This document shows, piece after piece, positions 55,448-64,000 of a DNA stretch of 64,000 bases. The notes under the pieces were generated by a model. The model made no database searches. It had not been told where the DNA came from and was given only the letters and a program-made list of their open reading frames with translations. The position numbers and the translations under genes were made by a program. The number at the start of each line of letters is the position of its first letter. Within the stretch, counting starts at the first letter, position 1. Source of the stretch: Nostoc commune NIES-4072 (GTDB lineage Bacteria > Cyanobacteriota > Cyanobacteriia > Cyanobacteriales > Nostocaceae). Location of the stretch: contig NZ_BDUD01000001.1 of assembly GCF_003113895.1 (NCBI RefSeq), positions 6,314,792-6,378,791 of the forward strand, written 5' to 3'.

Positions 55448-56033
55448 TCATTTAACTATGACTACTGAATCAAGTCACGCTCGGCAACAAATCTTAGAAA
55501 CGGCTTCTGAACTCTTTTATCAGAAGGGAATTCAGCATGTCGGTATTAATGAAGTCATTGCAGCGTCAGGTGTTGCTAAACGGACGCTTTACCGTTGGTT
55601 CCCTTCCAAAGACTTATTAATCGAGGAAGTGATGAAATATCGCGCTATCCAGTGGTTGTACTGGTTTGAGGATGCAGTTTCAGAGCGAGGTATTACACCC
55701 AAAGAACGTTTATTAGGAACGTTTGATGTGTTGCGTGAGTGGTACTCAAGTCCCAATTTTCGGGGTTGTCCGTTTATCAATGCTGTTTTGGAAATTGCCG
55801 ATGCTTCTCATAAAGCACATCAGGTTTCAATAGACCTACGTGAGTCAATTCGACAAATTATTGTGCGCTTGGCGGCTGAGGCTGGCGTTAAAAATCCGGA
55901 ATTCTTTTCGCAACAGTACCTTCTGCTGATTGGAGGAGCCAGCTTAATGGCAACAATCGAACAGTCACCCAACGGAGCAACATTTGCTCAAAGTGCCCTC
56001 TCGGTTCTAATTGATGCCAACATAGGAAATTGA
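55440..56033 (+). CDS. TetR/AcrR-family transcription regulator
   Basis: The gene encodes 197 residues from TTG 55440, which has AAGGAG 6 bases upstream; ATG 55458 would give 191 residues but has a poor distance. The N-terminal helix-turn-helix is typical (ILETASELFYQKGIQHVGINEVIAASGVAKRTLYRWFPSK in two parts). The C-terminal domain has a FRGCPFINAVLEIADASH motif as in TetR members controlling reductases or isomerases. Palindromes just upstream indicate autoregulation. Its inducer and other targets are unknown. Confidence 0.85.
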   Translation: MSTHLTMTTESSHARQQILETASELFYQKGIQHVGINEVIAASGVAKRTLYRWFPSKDLLIEEVMKYRAIQWLYWFEDAVSERGITPKERLLGTFDVLREWYSSPNFRGCPFINAVLEIADASHKAHQVSIDLRESIRQIIVRLAAEAGVKNPEFFSQQYLLLIGGASLMATIEQSPNGATFAQSALSVLIDANIGN

Positions 56034-56146
56034 CATAGACACATGGTCAATTACACAAAAAAATTAGGTAAACTTCGCTTATATAACCGTGACTTCTAGT
56101 TGTTCGGTGTTCTGGTACAAGATGTAAGTCAACTTAGTTAACAGAG

Positions 56147-57310
56147 CTAGATAATTTGAATTTTACTTGCAGCTTTCGTAGCTTTTTCTCTAGCCTCTTG
56201 GACATTAATACCTTTCGCTAAAGCTACACCCATTCGCCGATATGGATGAGCATTAGGTTTACCGAATAACTTAATATCTACATCTTTTTCTGACAAAGCA
56301 TCGGCTACACCACTAAAAGCAATAGAATCAGATTTTTCGGAAGCTAAAATTACCGCACTAGCTGATGCTCCTAGCTGTTCTATATGAGGAATTGGCAAGC
56401 CTAAAATTGCTCGCAGATGAAGTTCAAATTCATTGAGATTTTGTGAGATTAATGTCACCATTCCGGTATCGTGAGGTCTGGGAGAAAGTTCAGAAAAAAT
56501 CACTTCATCTTTGGTAATGAAAAACTCAACACCAAAAATTCCGGCTCCTCCTAAAGCATCAGTGACCTTTATGGCTATTTCTTGAGCTTTTAATATCTTG
56601 TCTTCAGAAATTTCTGCGGGTTGCCACGACTCTTGATAATCTCCTCTTTCTTGGCGATGACCAATAGGAGAACAGAAAATAGTGGGTGCATTCCACTGTT
56701 TAATTGTCAGTAAAGTTATCTCAATTTCAAAATTAATAAATTCTTCTACGATGACCTTTTGACTGTCTCCTCTAGAATTAGCGATCGCATAATTCCAAGC
56801 CTTCTCAACTTCACTCTTTTCTTGCACTACAGACTGACCTTTACCAGAGGATGACATCACAGGTTTAACAACATTACTAAACCCAATTTCATCAGAAACT
56901 GCAATCAATTCTTCTAGAGTTGTTGCATAACCATATTTAGCCGTTCTGATGCCTAATTGTTGATGTGCCAGTTCTCGAATTCTATCGCGGTTCATTGTAT
57001 AGTTAGTAGCAGCCGCAGTCGGTATAACTGTAATCCCTTGCTGCTCAAATTCGATCAGCTTTTTTGTTCTGATTGCTTCAATTTCTGGTATAATAATATC
57101 TGGCTGATATTTTGTTACTACAGCTTCTAAATCATCAGCACTGAGCATAGAAATAACTTCATAAGCATCAGCAACTTGCATCGCTGGAGCATTGGCGTAG
57201 CGGTCAACGGCAATCACATAATTACCAAGACGTTGAGCTGCGATCGCAAATTCTTTGCCTAGTTCTCCTGAACCCAGCAACATCAATTTTTGGGGCAACT
57301 TAATACTCAT
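56147..57310 (-). CDS. purT: Formate-dependent GAR transformylase PurT
   Basis: PurT uses formate and ATP to make formyl-GAR in purine synthesis. The 387-residue ATP-grasp protein begins KLMLLGSGELGKEFAIAAQRLG and has VKPVMSSSGKGQSVV (ATP-grasp glycine-rich loop), VEEFINFEIEITLLT, FFITKDEVIFSELSPRPHDTGMVTL with Mg-binding Glu residues. All key parts are present; length is typical. The ATG at 57310 is natural. Confidence 0.93.
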   Translation of the reverse strand: MSIKLPQKLMLLGSGELGKEFAIAAQRLGNYVIAVDRYANAPAMQVADAYEVISMLSADDLEAVVTKYQPDIIIPEIEAIRTKKLIEFEQQGITVIPTAAATNYTMNRDRIRELAHQQLGIRTAKYGYATTLEELIAVSDEIGFSNVVKPVMSSSGKGQSVVQEKSEVEKAWNYAIANSRGDSQKVIVEEFINFEIEITLLTIKQWNAPTIFCSPIGHRQERGDYQESWQPAEISEDKILKAQEIAIKVTDALGGAGIFGVEFFITKDEVIFSELSPRPHDTGMVTLISQNLNEFELHLRAILGLPIPHIEQLGASASAVILASEKSDSIAFSGVADALSEKDVDIKLFGKPNAHPYRRMGVALAKGINVQEAREKATKAASKIQII

Positions 57311-57374
57311 TAACTTATCCAGTCAATTTCAATTTAATCATCTTATAATTTTTTGTGTTTTCATTACCATTTTT

Positions 57375-57857
57375 TCAAGAATTAAATTTAGCCCCGCGTA
57401 GTTGCAAATCTTGACGTTGCAGTTCATTTAGACCAATACCTTCCCCAAACTGACACTTATCAACTAAAGTCTCTAGCCAAATAGTCTCGTTAAGAGTTGT
57501 GCCTCGTAAATCAGCATTTCTCAAATCGGCTTTCGTAAAATTTGCAAATAATAGGTCTGCATTGACTAAACTACTACCTTGTAGATTAGCTTCTGATAAA
57601 TTTCCCCGAATTAAGTTTACCCCATCTAAAATTAAACCAGATAAATCTGCTCCTATAAGATTAGGAAATTTTAGCTGACTTGGATATTTAAAAAACCGCA
57701 TCATCAAAATGATGTTTCGTTCATTTAATCTTATTTTAGTTAAAAACTCATAACGAGCTATGCCCAATTGCTTAAGAGTTTGTAGACGCTGTGAGGGACT
57801 TTGTTCTAAAAACTGAATAGCTGTGTAGCGTAAGTCTTGAGTAGGGATATTTAACAT
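57375..57857 (-). CDS. Pentapeptide-repeat protein
   Basis: This 160-residue protein has a helical N-terminal segment ([22 protein letters not shown]) and about eleven A(D/N)LxX repeats in the middle (for example [25 protein letters not shown] split in two). Pentapeptide repeats form a right-handed quadrilateral beta-helix, of various binding functions. It is probably cytoplasmic. Role unknown. Confidence 0.8.
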   Translation of the reverse strand: MLNIPTQDLRYTAIQFLEQSPSQRLQTLKQLGIARYEFLTKIRLNERNIILMMRFFKYPSQLKFPNLIGADLSGLILDGVNLIRGNLSEANLQGSSLVNADLLFANFTKADLRNADLRGTTLNETIWLETLVDKCQFGEGIGLNELQRQDLQLRGAKFNS

Positions 57858-57931
57858 GATTTTTAGATTATCGTGATAGTTTTGCCAATAAAAAAATAAC
57901 AGATTATATAGTCAAATAATAGTTTCCGAAA

Positions 57932-58390
57932 TTGAAAGTGGCTTTATATAAAGCTACTTTGTGTAGTGGATTCATAGGACTAGCCGGAATACCTACTGAT
58001 ATTACGATTACATTGTATTCCAATGTAAAACTAGCATCAGCCCTTTTTGCCCTTTATGGCATTGATACAAAAAGCGAATCTACACGAGTACTAGTTTTAG
58101 CGGCTGCGGTTGGAGTAAGTGTATCTGAACTGGCTAATCAATTAGGAACTCAAGTAGGATCGCAAGCTATTCAGAAAGCTTTGATGTCTATCCCTGGTAA
58201 AACATTTGCTGAGATAAACAAAGCTTTGGGAATTAGGTTAATCTCCAAAGCAGGCGAGAAAACTTTAGCCAACGTAGCAACAATCATGCCTTTTATCGGG
58301 TCTGCGGTTGGTGGTACGGTAAATGGGGTAATGATGAATGCTTGTGGACATTCAGTGATTGCCTTCATCAAGGTTTGGAAAAGGTTATAA
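57932..58390 (+). CDS. EcsC-family protein lacking the N-terminus
   Basis: The 152 predicted residues resemble the C-terminal two-thirds of EcsC-like proteins: GLAGIPTDITITLYSNVKL and a tail with FIGSAVGGTVNGVMM. The normal family members are roughly 50 residues longer at the N-terminus. The TTG at 57932 is preceded by an in-frame stop and no good ribosome-binding site, so this may be a decayed gene or an independent short variant. Confidence 0.5.
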   Translation: MKVALYKATLCSGFIGLAGIPTDITITLYSNVKLASALFALYGIDTKSESTRVLVLAAAVGVSVSELANQLGTQVGSQAIQKALMSIPGKTFAEINKALGIRLISKAGEKTLANVATIMPFIGSAVGGTVNGVMMNACGHSVIAFIKVWKRL

Positions 58391-58459
58391 AGTAAGGTGG
58401 TATTTGTAGCGATTATCTAGATTGTTAAGTCTAGATAATCACTACCACATAAAACTTTT

Positions 58460-58687
58460 CTACTTTTCGCCCTTCTCCTGCTGTTTTCGTCGCTCCTCAA
58501 TGCGAGCAAAAATTTCATCAATAGTGGGATTTCCCAAGATTTGATCCCTGTCTCGTGTGTAATCTCCACTACCTATTTCAAATTGCTGCATAAATCTTGC
58601 CATTCCAGCAGGGCCAAGAGCCTTTGTTAAGGCTTCTATTCCCAGTCGCCTAATCTCAGCTTGAGTCAACTTAGTCACGTCTAGCAT
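58460..58687 (-). CDS. Antitoxin-like partner of the PIN gene
   Basis: This 75-residue protein is helical and charged (DVTKLTQAEIRRLGIEALTKAL, IEERRKQQEKGEK). It overlaps the end of the upstream PIN-domain gene by 17 bp, an arrangement of toxin-antitoxin pairs. No DNA-binding motif is certain. It has an intact reading frame although the PIN gene is broken. Confidence 0.6.
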   Translation of the reverse strand: MLDVTKLTQAEIRRLGIEALTKALGPAGMARFMQQFEIGSGDYTRDRDQILGNPTIDEIFARIEERRKQQEKGEK

Positions 58688-59131
58688 TTATTACCTCCGA
58701 TACCCACCGCAATGGGTTTTCTACTCTCACTTGTAGCATGGCGCTGTTTTTTGCTCCTAAGCGCAACATTCTGTCATCAGTTGTTAAAAAGATATCGGCA
58801 TTTCCGACTTCTGCACAAGCAATATGAGATGCATCAAAGGTTTTTAATCCGAGAGCAACAACTTCTCTAGCACGGAACTTAACCTGTTCTCTAGCCATAA
58901 TTTTAGTGCTTGCTAAAGCAGCCCAAGCCATCATTTGTCGTTTTCTTTCTCCGTCTGGTGTCTGTTCCAACTCCTCATCCATAACTTCACTTCCCAGTAA
59001 TTGCCATTCACCACTCTGACAACGAGCCAAAATGAGCCTTATAGCCTCGGCTTCTAAAAAATCCGTTCTTGTGTCTGATCGTCAAAAGGGCGATTCAGAC
59101 AACACACATCTAAATAAATTAAAAACTCCAT
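58671..59131 (-). pseudogene. PIN-domain toxin gene with a frameshift
   Basis: An ATG at 59131 opens MEFLIYLDVCCLNRPFDDQ (first 25 residues), then an in-frame TAG appears in a run of six A on the + strand (59056-59061). With one extra base in this run the frame continues LEAEAIRLILARCQSGEWQL and through the rest of a PIN domain to 58671: SEVMDEEL, FDASHIACAE, FLTTDDRML. All acidic PIN residues are present across the two frames. The sequence shows a one-base loss in a homopolymer, which may be real, a sequencing error, or slippage-dependent. Confidence 0.72.
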
Positions 59132-59191
59132 CGGTACATTTTGCTAGGTATGATATTTGATCTGCAAGCATTTACCTAGTAATAACGAGCT

Positions 59192-60280
59192 ATGACCCAG
59201 AACTACCGCATTACTCTACTACCCGGCGATGGCATTGGCCCTGAAATTATGGCAGTGGCGGTAGATGTGCTGAAAGTCGTAGGGAAGCAATTTGATCTGA
59301 AGTTTGAATTCCAAGAAGCCCTCATTGGTGGTGCAGCAATTGATGCCACAGGTGAACCCCTACCATCTGCCACTCTAGATACCTGCCGTAACAGTGATGC
59401 TGTGTTACTTGCTGCCATTGGTGGTTATAAGTGGGATTCCCTACCATCCAATTTACGCCCAGAAGCAGGTTTGTTAGGGCTACGTGCAGGTTTGGGATTA
59501 TTTGCCAATTTGCGCCCAGCGAAAATTTTGCCCCAGCTAATCGACGCCTCGACTTTGAAACGCGAAGTTGTGGAAGGCGTGGATATTATGGTGGTGCGTG
59601 AACTCACTGGCGGAATTTACTTCGGTAAACCCAAGGGGATTTTTGCTACAGAAACTGGTGAAAAACGCGGTGTAAATACGATGGTTTATAGCGAATCGGA
59701 AATCGAACGCATTGGACGAGTGGCGTTTGAAGCAGCCCGCAAACGTGGCGGAAAACTTTGTTCGGTAGATAAAGCCAACGTATTAGAAGTATCTCAGTTA
59801 TGGCGCGATCGCATCATCCAACTTTCACAAGAATATCCAGATATCGAACTCTCTCATTTATATGTAGATAATGCTGCTATGCAGTTAGTACGCTCTCCCA
59901 AGCAGTTCGATACTATTGTCACAGGCAATTTGTTTGGTGATATTCTTTCTGATGCTGCTGCTATGCTCACAGGTAGTATTGGGATGTTACCCTCGGCTAG
60001 TTTGGGCGCTTCTGGACCTGGTGTGTTTGAACCAGTTCATGGTTCTGCCCCAGATATTGCCGGACTTGATAAGGCAAATCCTTTAGCACAGGTTTTGAGT
60101 GCGGCGATGATGTTACGCTACGGTTTAGACCAACCAAAAGCGGCAGATCACATCGAACAAGCCGTATTGCAAGTTTTAGAACAAGGCGATCGCACCGGGG
60201 ATATAATTTCTCCAGGAAAAAACCTTTTAGGTTGCCGCGCTATGGGCGATGCACTGATTTTAGCTCTTGAAAGAAAATAA
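59192..60280 (+). CDS. leuB: 3-isopropylmalate dehydrogenase
   Basis: LeuB oxidises 3-isopropylmalate to 2-oxoisocaproate in leucine synthesis using NAD. The 362-residue protein has [48 protein letters not shown] and the NAD-binding [19 protein letters not shown]. All family hallmarks are intact. It has a divergent PIN-type gene upstream. Confidence 0.96.
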   Translation: MTQNYRITLLPGDGIGPEIMAVAVDVLKVVGKQFDLKFEFQEALIGGAAIDATGEPLPSATLDTCRNSDAVLLAAIGGYKWDSLPSNLRPEAGLLGLRAGLGLFANLRPAKILPQLIDASTLKREVVEGVDIMVVRELTGGIYFGKPKGIFATETGEKRGVNTMVYSESEIERIGRVAFEAARKRGGKLCSVDKANVLEVSQLWRDRIIQLSQEYPDIELSHLYVDNAAMQLVRSPKQFDTIVTGNLFGDILSDAAAMLTGSIGMLPSASLGASGPGVFEPVHGSAPDIAGLDKANPLAQVLSAAMMLRYGLDQPKAADHIEQAVLQVLEQGDRTGDIISPGKNLLGCRAMGDALILALERK

Positions 60281-60368
60281 TTAAAATGCTACTTGGGCAA
60301 TTTGGCAACCTTTGCTATAAGTTTCGGGTAGACTAAAGGGAAATCTAGCAATCAAATAACAGTCGATA

Positions 60369-60629
60369 GTGTACGCATTACGACAAGGTCAAGTAAATTT
60401 TACCGCCCAGAAGAACCAATCGCCTTTGATTGATCCCGCCCTAATCAGAGCCGCCGGGCAGATATACTATACTCACTGTGAAGTACATCCCGAAATAGCT
60501 GGGCAACCTTCCGGTGTAGCAATTAATCGTGTGACTCATCGAGGTAAAGTTATTTTCACTAATCAACCAGTTCTTTTACCTCAAGAATGTTTTGTGCCCT
60601 TAAGTCAAATAGAATCGCACATGTATTAG
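60369..60629 (+). CDS. Small soluble hypothetical protein
   Basis: This 86-residue protein starts at GTG 60369. It contains two short segments of interest, IDPALIRAAGQIYYTHCEVHPEI and VAINRVTHRGKVIF. It is probably a conserved cyanobacterial protein; one His/Cys-containing patch (YYTHCEVH) is notable but not sufficient to predict metal binding. It is 88 bp after leuB and may be co-transcribed. Confidence 0.6.
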   Translation: MYALRQGQVNFTAQKNQSPLIDPALIRAAGQIYYTHCEVHPEIAGQPSGVAINRVTHRGKVIFTNQPVLLPQECFVPLSQIESHMY

Positions 60630-60740
60630 TCATTGGTCATTGGTCATTGGTCATTAATCATTAGTCATTAGTCATTAGTTCTCGACAAAGGACAAAAGAT
60701 AAACGACAAATGACACAGGACAAATGACAAAGGACAAATG
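60630..60740. repeat. 7-bp tandem repeats upstream of pilD
   Basis: The spacer begins with GTCATTG and ATTAGTC-type units and continues with GACAAATG-type units close to the start of pilD. These are of the same class as those before crtH. No gene or terminator is seen. Confidence 0.6.
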
Positions 60741-60745
60741 ATTGT

Positions 60746-61594
60746 ATGGACATTTTGTTCGCCATTCCGGCGAGTGTAATGGTCTTTGCTTTGGGTGCAT
60801 CTATTGGCAGTTTTATTAACGTTATTGTTTATCGGCTACCTGCTGGGTTGTCAATTCTTTGGCCTCCCTCTCGTTGTCCCCACTGCTTAAACCAGCTAAA
60901 AGCTCACGACAATGTACCAGTATTTGGTTGGATTTCCTTAAGAGGGCGGTGTCGATATTGCAAAAGCAAAATTGCTGTCCGTTATCCTGTGGTAGAAGGG
61001 GTAACGGGCATAATTTTTTTACTAGTTTTTTTGGTATTCCAAGTTTCGACTTTAACAATAGGCTATTGGGCTTTTTGTAGTTGGTTATTGGCGCTATCGC
61101 TTATCGACCTAGATACAATGACTTTACCCAATCCACTTACTCAGTCGGGTTTGGTGGTGGGGATTTTGTTTCAAATGGTGGTTGGTTTTTTACCAGAGGC
61201 TAGTTCTATGGCATTGGTAAATCACCTGATGATGGCAATAGTCGGTGCAGTATTAGGCTTATGGCTATTTGATGCGATCGCCCTATTGGGTTCAATTGCC
61301 TTTGGTAAAACTGCAATGGGTGCAGGTGATGCCAAGTTAGCAGCCATGATGGGAGCCTGGTTAGGCTGGAAATATTTACTCTTAGCTAGTTTTATTGCTT
61401 GTGTGCTAGGAGCGTTAATTGGCAGCAGTGTAATAATGCGTAGACGCAAAACTGCAAGCCAAGAGACATCGCTACCAAGGTTAGGACAAAAGATGCCTTT
61501 TGGCCCTTTTCTGGCTTTAGGATCTGTGATTACTCTATTTAGCGGCGAAGCCCTTTTGTCTAGCTACCTGCGGTTATTTTTTCCAGCGTCTTGA
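60746..61594 (+). CDS. pilD: Prepilin peptidase PilD
   Basis: PilD cleaves and methylates type IV prepilins. The 282-residue membrane protein has the N-terminal LGASIGSFINVIVYRLP, two Cys pairs (CPHC and CRYC), and the catalytic aspartates: one in LIDLDTMTLP and one in the MGAGDAKLAAMMG motif. Eight or so membrane segments are predicted. Type IV pili would be needed for motility and natural transformation. Confidence 0.93.
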   Translation: MDILFAIPASVMVFALGASIGSFINVIVYRLPAGLSILWPPSRCPHCLNQLKAHDNVPVFGWISLRGRCRYCKSKIAVRYPVVEGVTGIIFLLVFLVFQVSTLTIGYWAFCSWLLALSLIDLDTMTLPNPLTQSGLVVGILFQMVVGFLPEASSMALVNHLMMAIVGAVLGLWLFDAIALLGSIAFGKTAMGAGDAKLAAMMGAWLGWKYLLLASFIACVLGALIGSSVIMRRRKTASQETSLPRLGQKMPFGPFLALGSVITLFSGEALLSSYLRLFFPAS

Positions 61595-62599
61595 ACTGAA
61601 GTGGGGAATAAGGGAGGGAGCAGGGGAGACTTGGGGACAAGGGGACAAGGGGACTTGGTGACTTGTGAGAACTTGCAACAAGTCTTTACCCTTGTCCCCA
61701 ATTCTCAAGAGTCCCCAAGTCCTCTTCCCAATGCCCCATGCTCATTCATAATAAATATTTATAATTCGTGACTGTAACCAGCATTACCCCAGCTACCCTT
61801 GATATTTTGATAATATTCAGCTTGTGACTTGTATTACCCTTGTAAACTACCCTGGTGTTTAGACAGATGTGGCTCTCCCAATTCGTCGGGAATACCCAAG
61901 AGAACTCCATAGTTCTATTGGTCTGACATCCCTCCAAGGGTATAAATCCTGATTCCCAAGACCAAATCTTTTACCCATAGCTCTGGTCTACTCCTTCACA
62001 GAAGCAAGCTACGCGTAGCGTCCCGTAAAGAAGGGGTTTCTTGCAACATATACCTATAAGCTTGGTTTTCGCTTGTGGCATTGATGGTCAAAACACTAAT
62101 TATAATATCCGAGAAATCGGTATTCCTTATATATCCTGGATGCAATCGTCATCAGCCGCTCACAATCTCCACTTTCTGAATACATTGTTCGCGTTAGGTC
62201 TTGCAGAGAAGGTGGGGACTTCCGTAATCCATTAACGACGATTAACCGTTGGCAATCACAACTAGTGCAACAGATGCTGATTGGTCATAACCTAGCAACA
62301 CAAATCATTGATTTGGGTAGGAGGGGGAAAGCATCTTATTTGGAGGTTAGTATTCTCATGGCTTTGTCAGTATGTCCATATAATTAAGTCTGCTGAAAAA
62401 AGAGCAAGGACTTGTATTGGCATAAGTATTTTCGTTAAGCTGGCAACCAAAGATGAAAATTAAAGTCTGAATTGCTTAAAAGCTTAGTTTGACGATGTAG
62501 CTATTAGTCATTAATAAAGATAAATGATGAAAGGCTAAGGATAATCCGATACAGTTTGACATGTTTTCGACCTCATACCCACTTAAAATAAAATAAAAA
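61595..62599. other. Long spacer without a secure gene
   Basis: The 1-kb region between pilD and accD holds no gene I can support. It begins with GGGACAAGG-type tandem repeats (about 61620-61730). A frame at ~62115-62387 (about 90 codons) reads protein-like (RNPLTTINRWQSQLVQQ ...), without an in-frame start; it may be a gene remnant. The sequence about 61985-62040 contains a GCTACGCGTAGC palindrome of a dispersed type. Confidence 0.5.
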
Positions 62600-63550
62600 A
62601 TGGCTAACAACGAAGAATCACGCGGTTTAAAGTCTCTATTTGATTGGTTTGCAAATCGACGGAAGTCAGGATCTACTAGCCTCGAACGCCAAGAACGTGA
62701 AATTGCTGATGGGCTATGGCATAAATGTTCTAAATGCAGTGTGTTGGCATATACAAAAGACCTAAAAGCCAACCAGATGGTTTGTACTGAATGTGGTCAT
62801 CACAATCGGGTAGACAGCGATGAGCGCATCCGTCAATTGATAGATCATAATACCTGGAAACCGCTAGACGAGCATTTGCGTCCAAGCGATCCGTTAGAAT
62901 TTCGCGATCGCAAACCCTACAGCGATCGCCTGCGGGAAATGCAGGAGAAAATTGGCTTAATAGACGCGGTTAAAACTGGTTTAGGTCAAATCAATGGTTT
63001 GCCCATTGCCCTTGGGGTTATGGACTTCCGTTTCATGGGTGGTAGCATGGGTTCCGTCGTGGGAGAAAGACTTACCCGCATGATTGAGCAAGCCACTCAA
63101 CGACGGTATCCTGTAGTTATCGTCTGCACTTCTGGTGGCGCGAGAATGCAAGAAGGAATGCTCTCTCTGATGCAGATGGCGAAAATCTCCGCAGCCCTAC
63201 AGCGCCATAAAGACGCCCGATTATTATATATTCCTGTTTTAACTAATCCCACAACAGGCGGTGTTACCGCTAGCTTTGCGATGTTGGGCGATATCATTTT
63301 GGCAGAACCCAAGGCAACTATTGGTTTTGCCGGTCGGCGAGTGATTGAGCAAACCCTGCGGGAAAAACTACCTGATGATTTTCAGACTGCTGAAGATTTG
63401 CTCCTGCATGGTTTTGTTGATGATATCGTACCCCGTACCCAATTAAAGAACACCCTAGCCCAGCTGATTGCCCTACACCAACCTGTACTAACAACGCCTC
63501 AGATGGTGTTGTGGGAAACAATGTCCTTGACTTCTTCCGCCGCAGAATAG
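62600..63550 (+). CDS. accD: Acetyl-CoA carboxylase carboxyltransferase beta subunit
   Basis: AccD forms the carboxyltransferase with AccA and transfers CO2 from biotin to acetyl-CoA, making malonyl-CoA. The 316-residue protein has an N-terminal zinc ribbon ([20 protein letters not shown] split by spacing; CTECGHH), then [21 protein letters not shown] and [21 protein letters not shown], the crotonase-type core. It matches standard cyanobacterial AccD in length. Confidence 0.95.
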   Translation: MANNEESRGLKSLFDWFANRRKSGSTSLERQEREIADGLWHKCSKCSVLAYTKDLKANQMVCTECGHHNRVDSDERIRQLIDHNTWKPLDEHLRPSDPLEFRDRKPYSDRLREMQEKIGLIDAVKTGLGQINGLPIALGVMDFRFMGGSMGSVVGERLTRMIEQATQRRYPVVIVCTSGGARMQEGMLSLMQMAKISAALQRHKDARLLYIPVLTNPTTGGVTASFAMLGDIILAEPKATIGFAGRRVIEQTLREKLPDDFQTAEDLLLHGFVDDIVPRTQLKNTLAQLIALHQPVLTTPQMVLWETMSLTSSAAE

Positions 63551-63625
63551 AGCAGGGGAAGCAGGGGAAGCAGGGGAAGCAGGGGGAGCAGAGGGAGAAA
63601 ATCCTAGCTCATCCCCCTATCCTCC

Positions 63626-64000
63626 TCATGCTCTCTCCGGCTCTTTGACAAAAAGTAGTGGGATAAGCGCTGCTAGTCGAAATAGACTAGAGAGGGCGAA
63701 CAACCCCAGTAAGCCTCCAAACTGAGCAAATTGGACGATGAAACTGCCTATAGTTGTGCCTAAAGCACCACTCGCTCCAGCAACGGCAGCTGCGATCGCA
63801 AAATAGATAGACTGATTTTTAACTGGTGCGATCGCCAATTGTATATTGTTATTACACAAGTCAATCGCCGCCCAAGTACCTCCAGCCAAGATGTGTAACA
63901 GGGGTAACCACAACCAAATGTCAAGGTGATCGGCGCCAATCCCCAGCCAAAGCAGTGGTGTGGCTGCAACCAAAATCCCAATACAGATTAGGATGGGACG
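63626..64000 (-). CDS. Major facilitator transporter, 3' part
   Basis: The minus-strand frame is open from the right edge to a stop at 63626. The 124 visible residues contain the C-terminal four or so membrane segments of an MFS-type protein (for example LHILAGGTWAAIDLCNNNIQLA and LFALSSLFRLAALIPLLFV). The N-terminal part is outside the window, so substrate cannot be predicted. It converges with accD. Confidence 0.75.
   Translation of the reverse strand, partial: RPILICIGILVAATPLLWLGIGADHLDIWLWLPLLHILAGGTWAAIDLCNNNIQLAIAPVKNQSIYFAIAAAVAGASGALGTTIGSFIVQFAQFGGLLGLFALSSLFRLAALIPLLFVKEPERA

Noticed and set aside
62041..62235. 64-codon + strand frame upstream of accD
   Set aside because: No ribosome-binding site and no protein-like pattern; another frame in the same place is more plausible as a remnant.

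Overview
The window comes from the chromosome of a filamentous, Nostoc-like (Nostocales) cyanobacterium. The evidence is a moderately AT-rich sequence with many GCGATCGC (HIP1) palindromes, abundant 7-bp tandem repeats in spacers, beta-carboxysome shell genes, cyanobacterial carotenoid enzymes (crtR, crtH), a HetZ-related regulator, CYP110-type P450, and several cyanobacteria-only families (DUF3086, DUF3119). No rRNA, tRNA or CRISPR array was seen.

Region 1 (about 600-11,170, all + strand) is a type IV secretion-like gene set. From predicted topology and motifs its order reads virB2-like, virB3-like, virB4-like ATPase, virB5-like, virB6-like, two tandem virB8-like paralogues, virB10-like and a short virB9-like gene. 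No VirB11, VirD4 or relaxase is visible in the window, although genes to the left are out of view. Its spacers are full of imperfect inverted repeats, including one roughly 218-bp hairpin.

Region 2 (11,750-30,350) is mostly core metabolism: an ABC exporter, an LpxB-related glycosyltransferase, a lipid cluster (plsY, DUF3086, DUF3119, MlaE permease), sppA, aroH, an OGFr-domain protein, a DUF433/DUF5615 toxin-antitoxin pair, crtR, pyruvate kinase with a C-terminal swivel domain, an M61 protease and a GH5-CBM2 cellulase.

Region 3 (33,100-43,790) is a cellulose synthesis and export operon: outer-membrane barrel, TPR scaffold, GH8 cellulase, bcsB, bcsA with PilZ. The BcsC function seems to be split between two genes. 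Two almost identical 93-bp MITEs with 5-bp target duplications lie on either side of this region; one sits 4 bp after the bcsA stop codon.

Region 4 (44,080-49,800) holds a Crp-family regulator, a HetZ-related gene, a TnpB remnant, ccmK4 and ccmK3, a tautomerase-like gene and a ParA/coiled-coil pair that looks like the carboxysome positioning system McdA/McdB.

Region 5 (50,070-64,000) has cyp110, a 59-aa small ORF, yggT, upp, crtH, a TetR regulator with two operator-like palindromes, purT, a pentapeptide protein, an EcsC fragment, a frameshifted PIN-domain toxin with its partner, leuB, pilD, accD and a partial MFS transporter. Between upp and crtH is a strong candidate for a free-standing ~70-nt sRNA with a near-consensus promoter, an overlapping Fur-box-like palindrome and a Rho-independent terminator; it may be an IsaR1-type iron-stress RNA.
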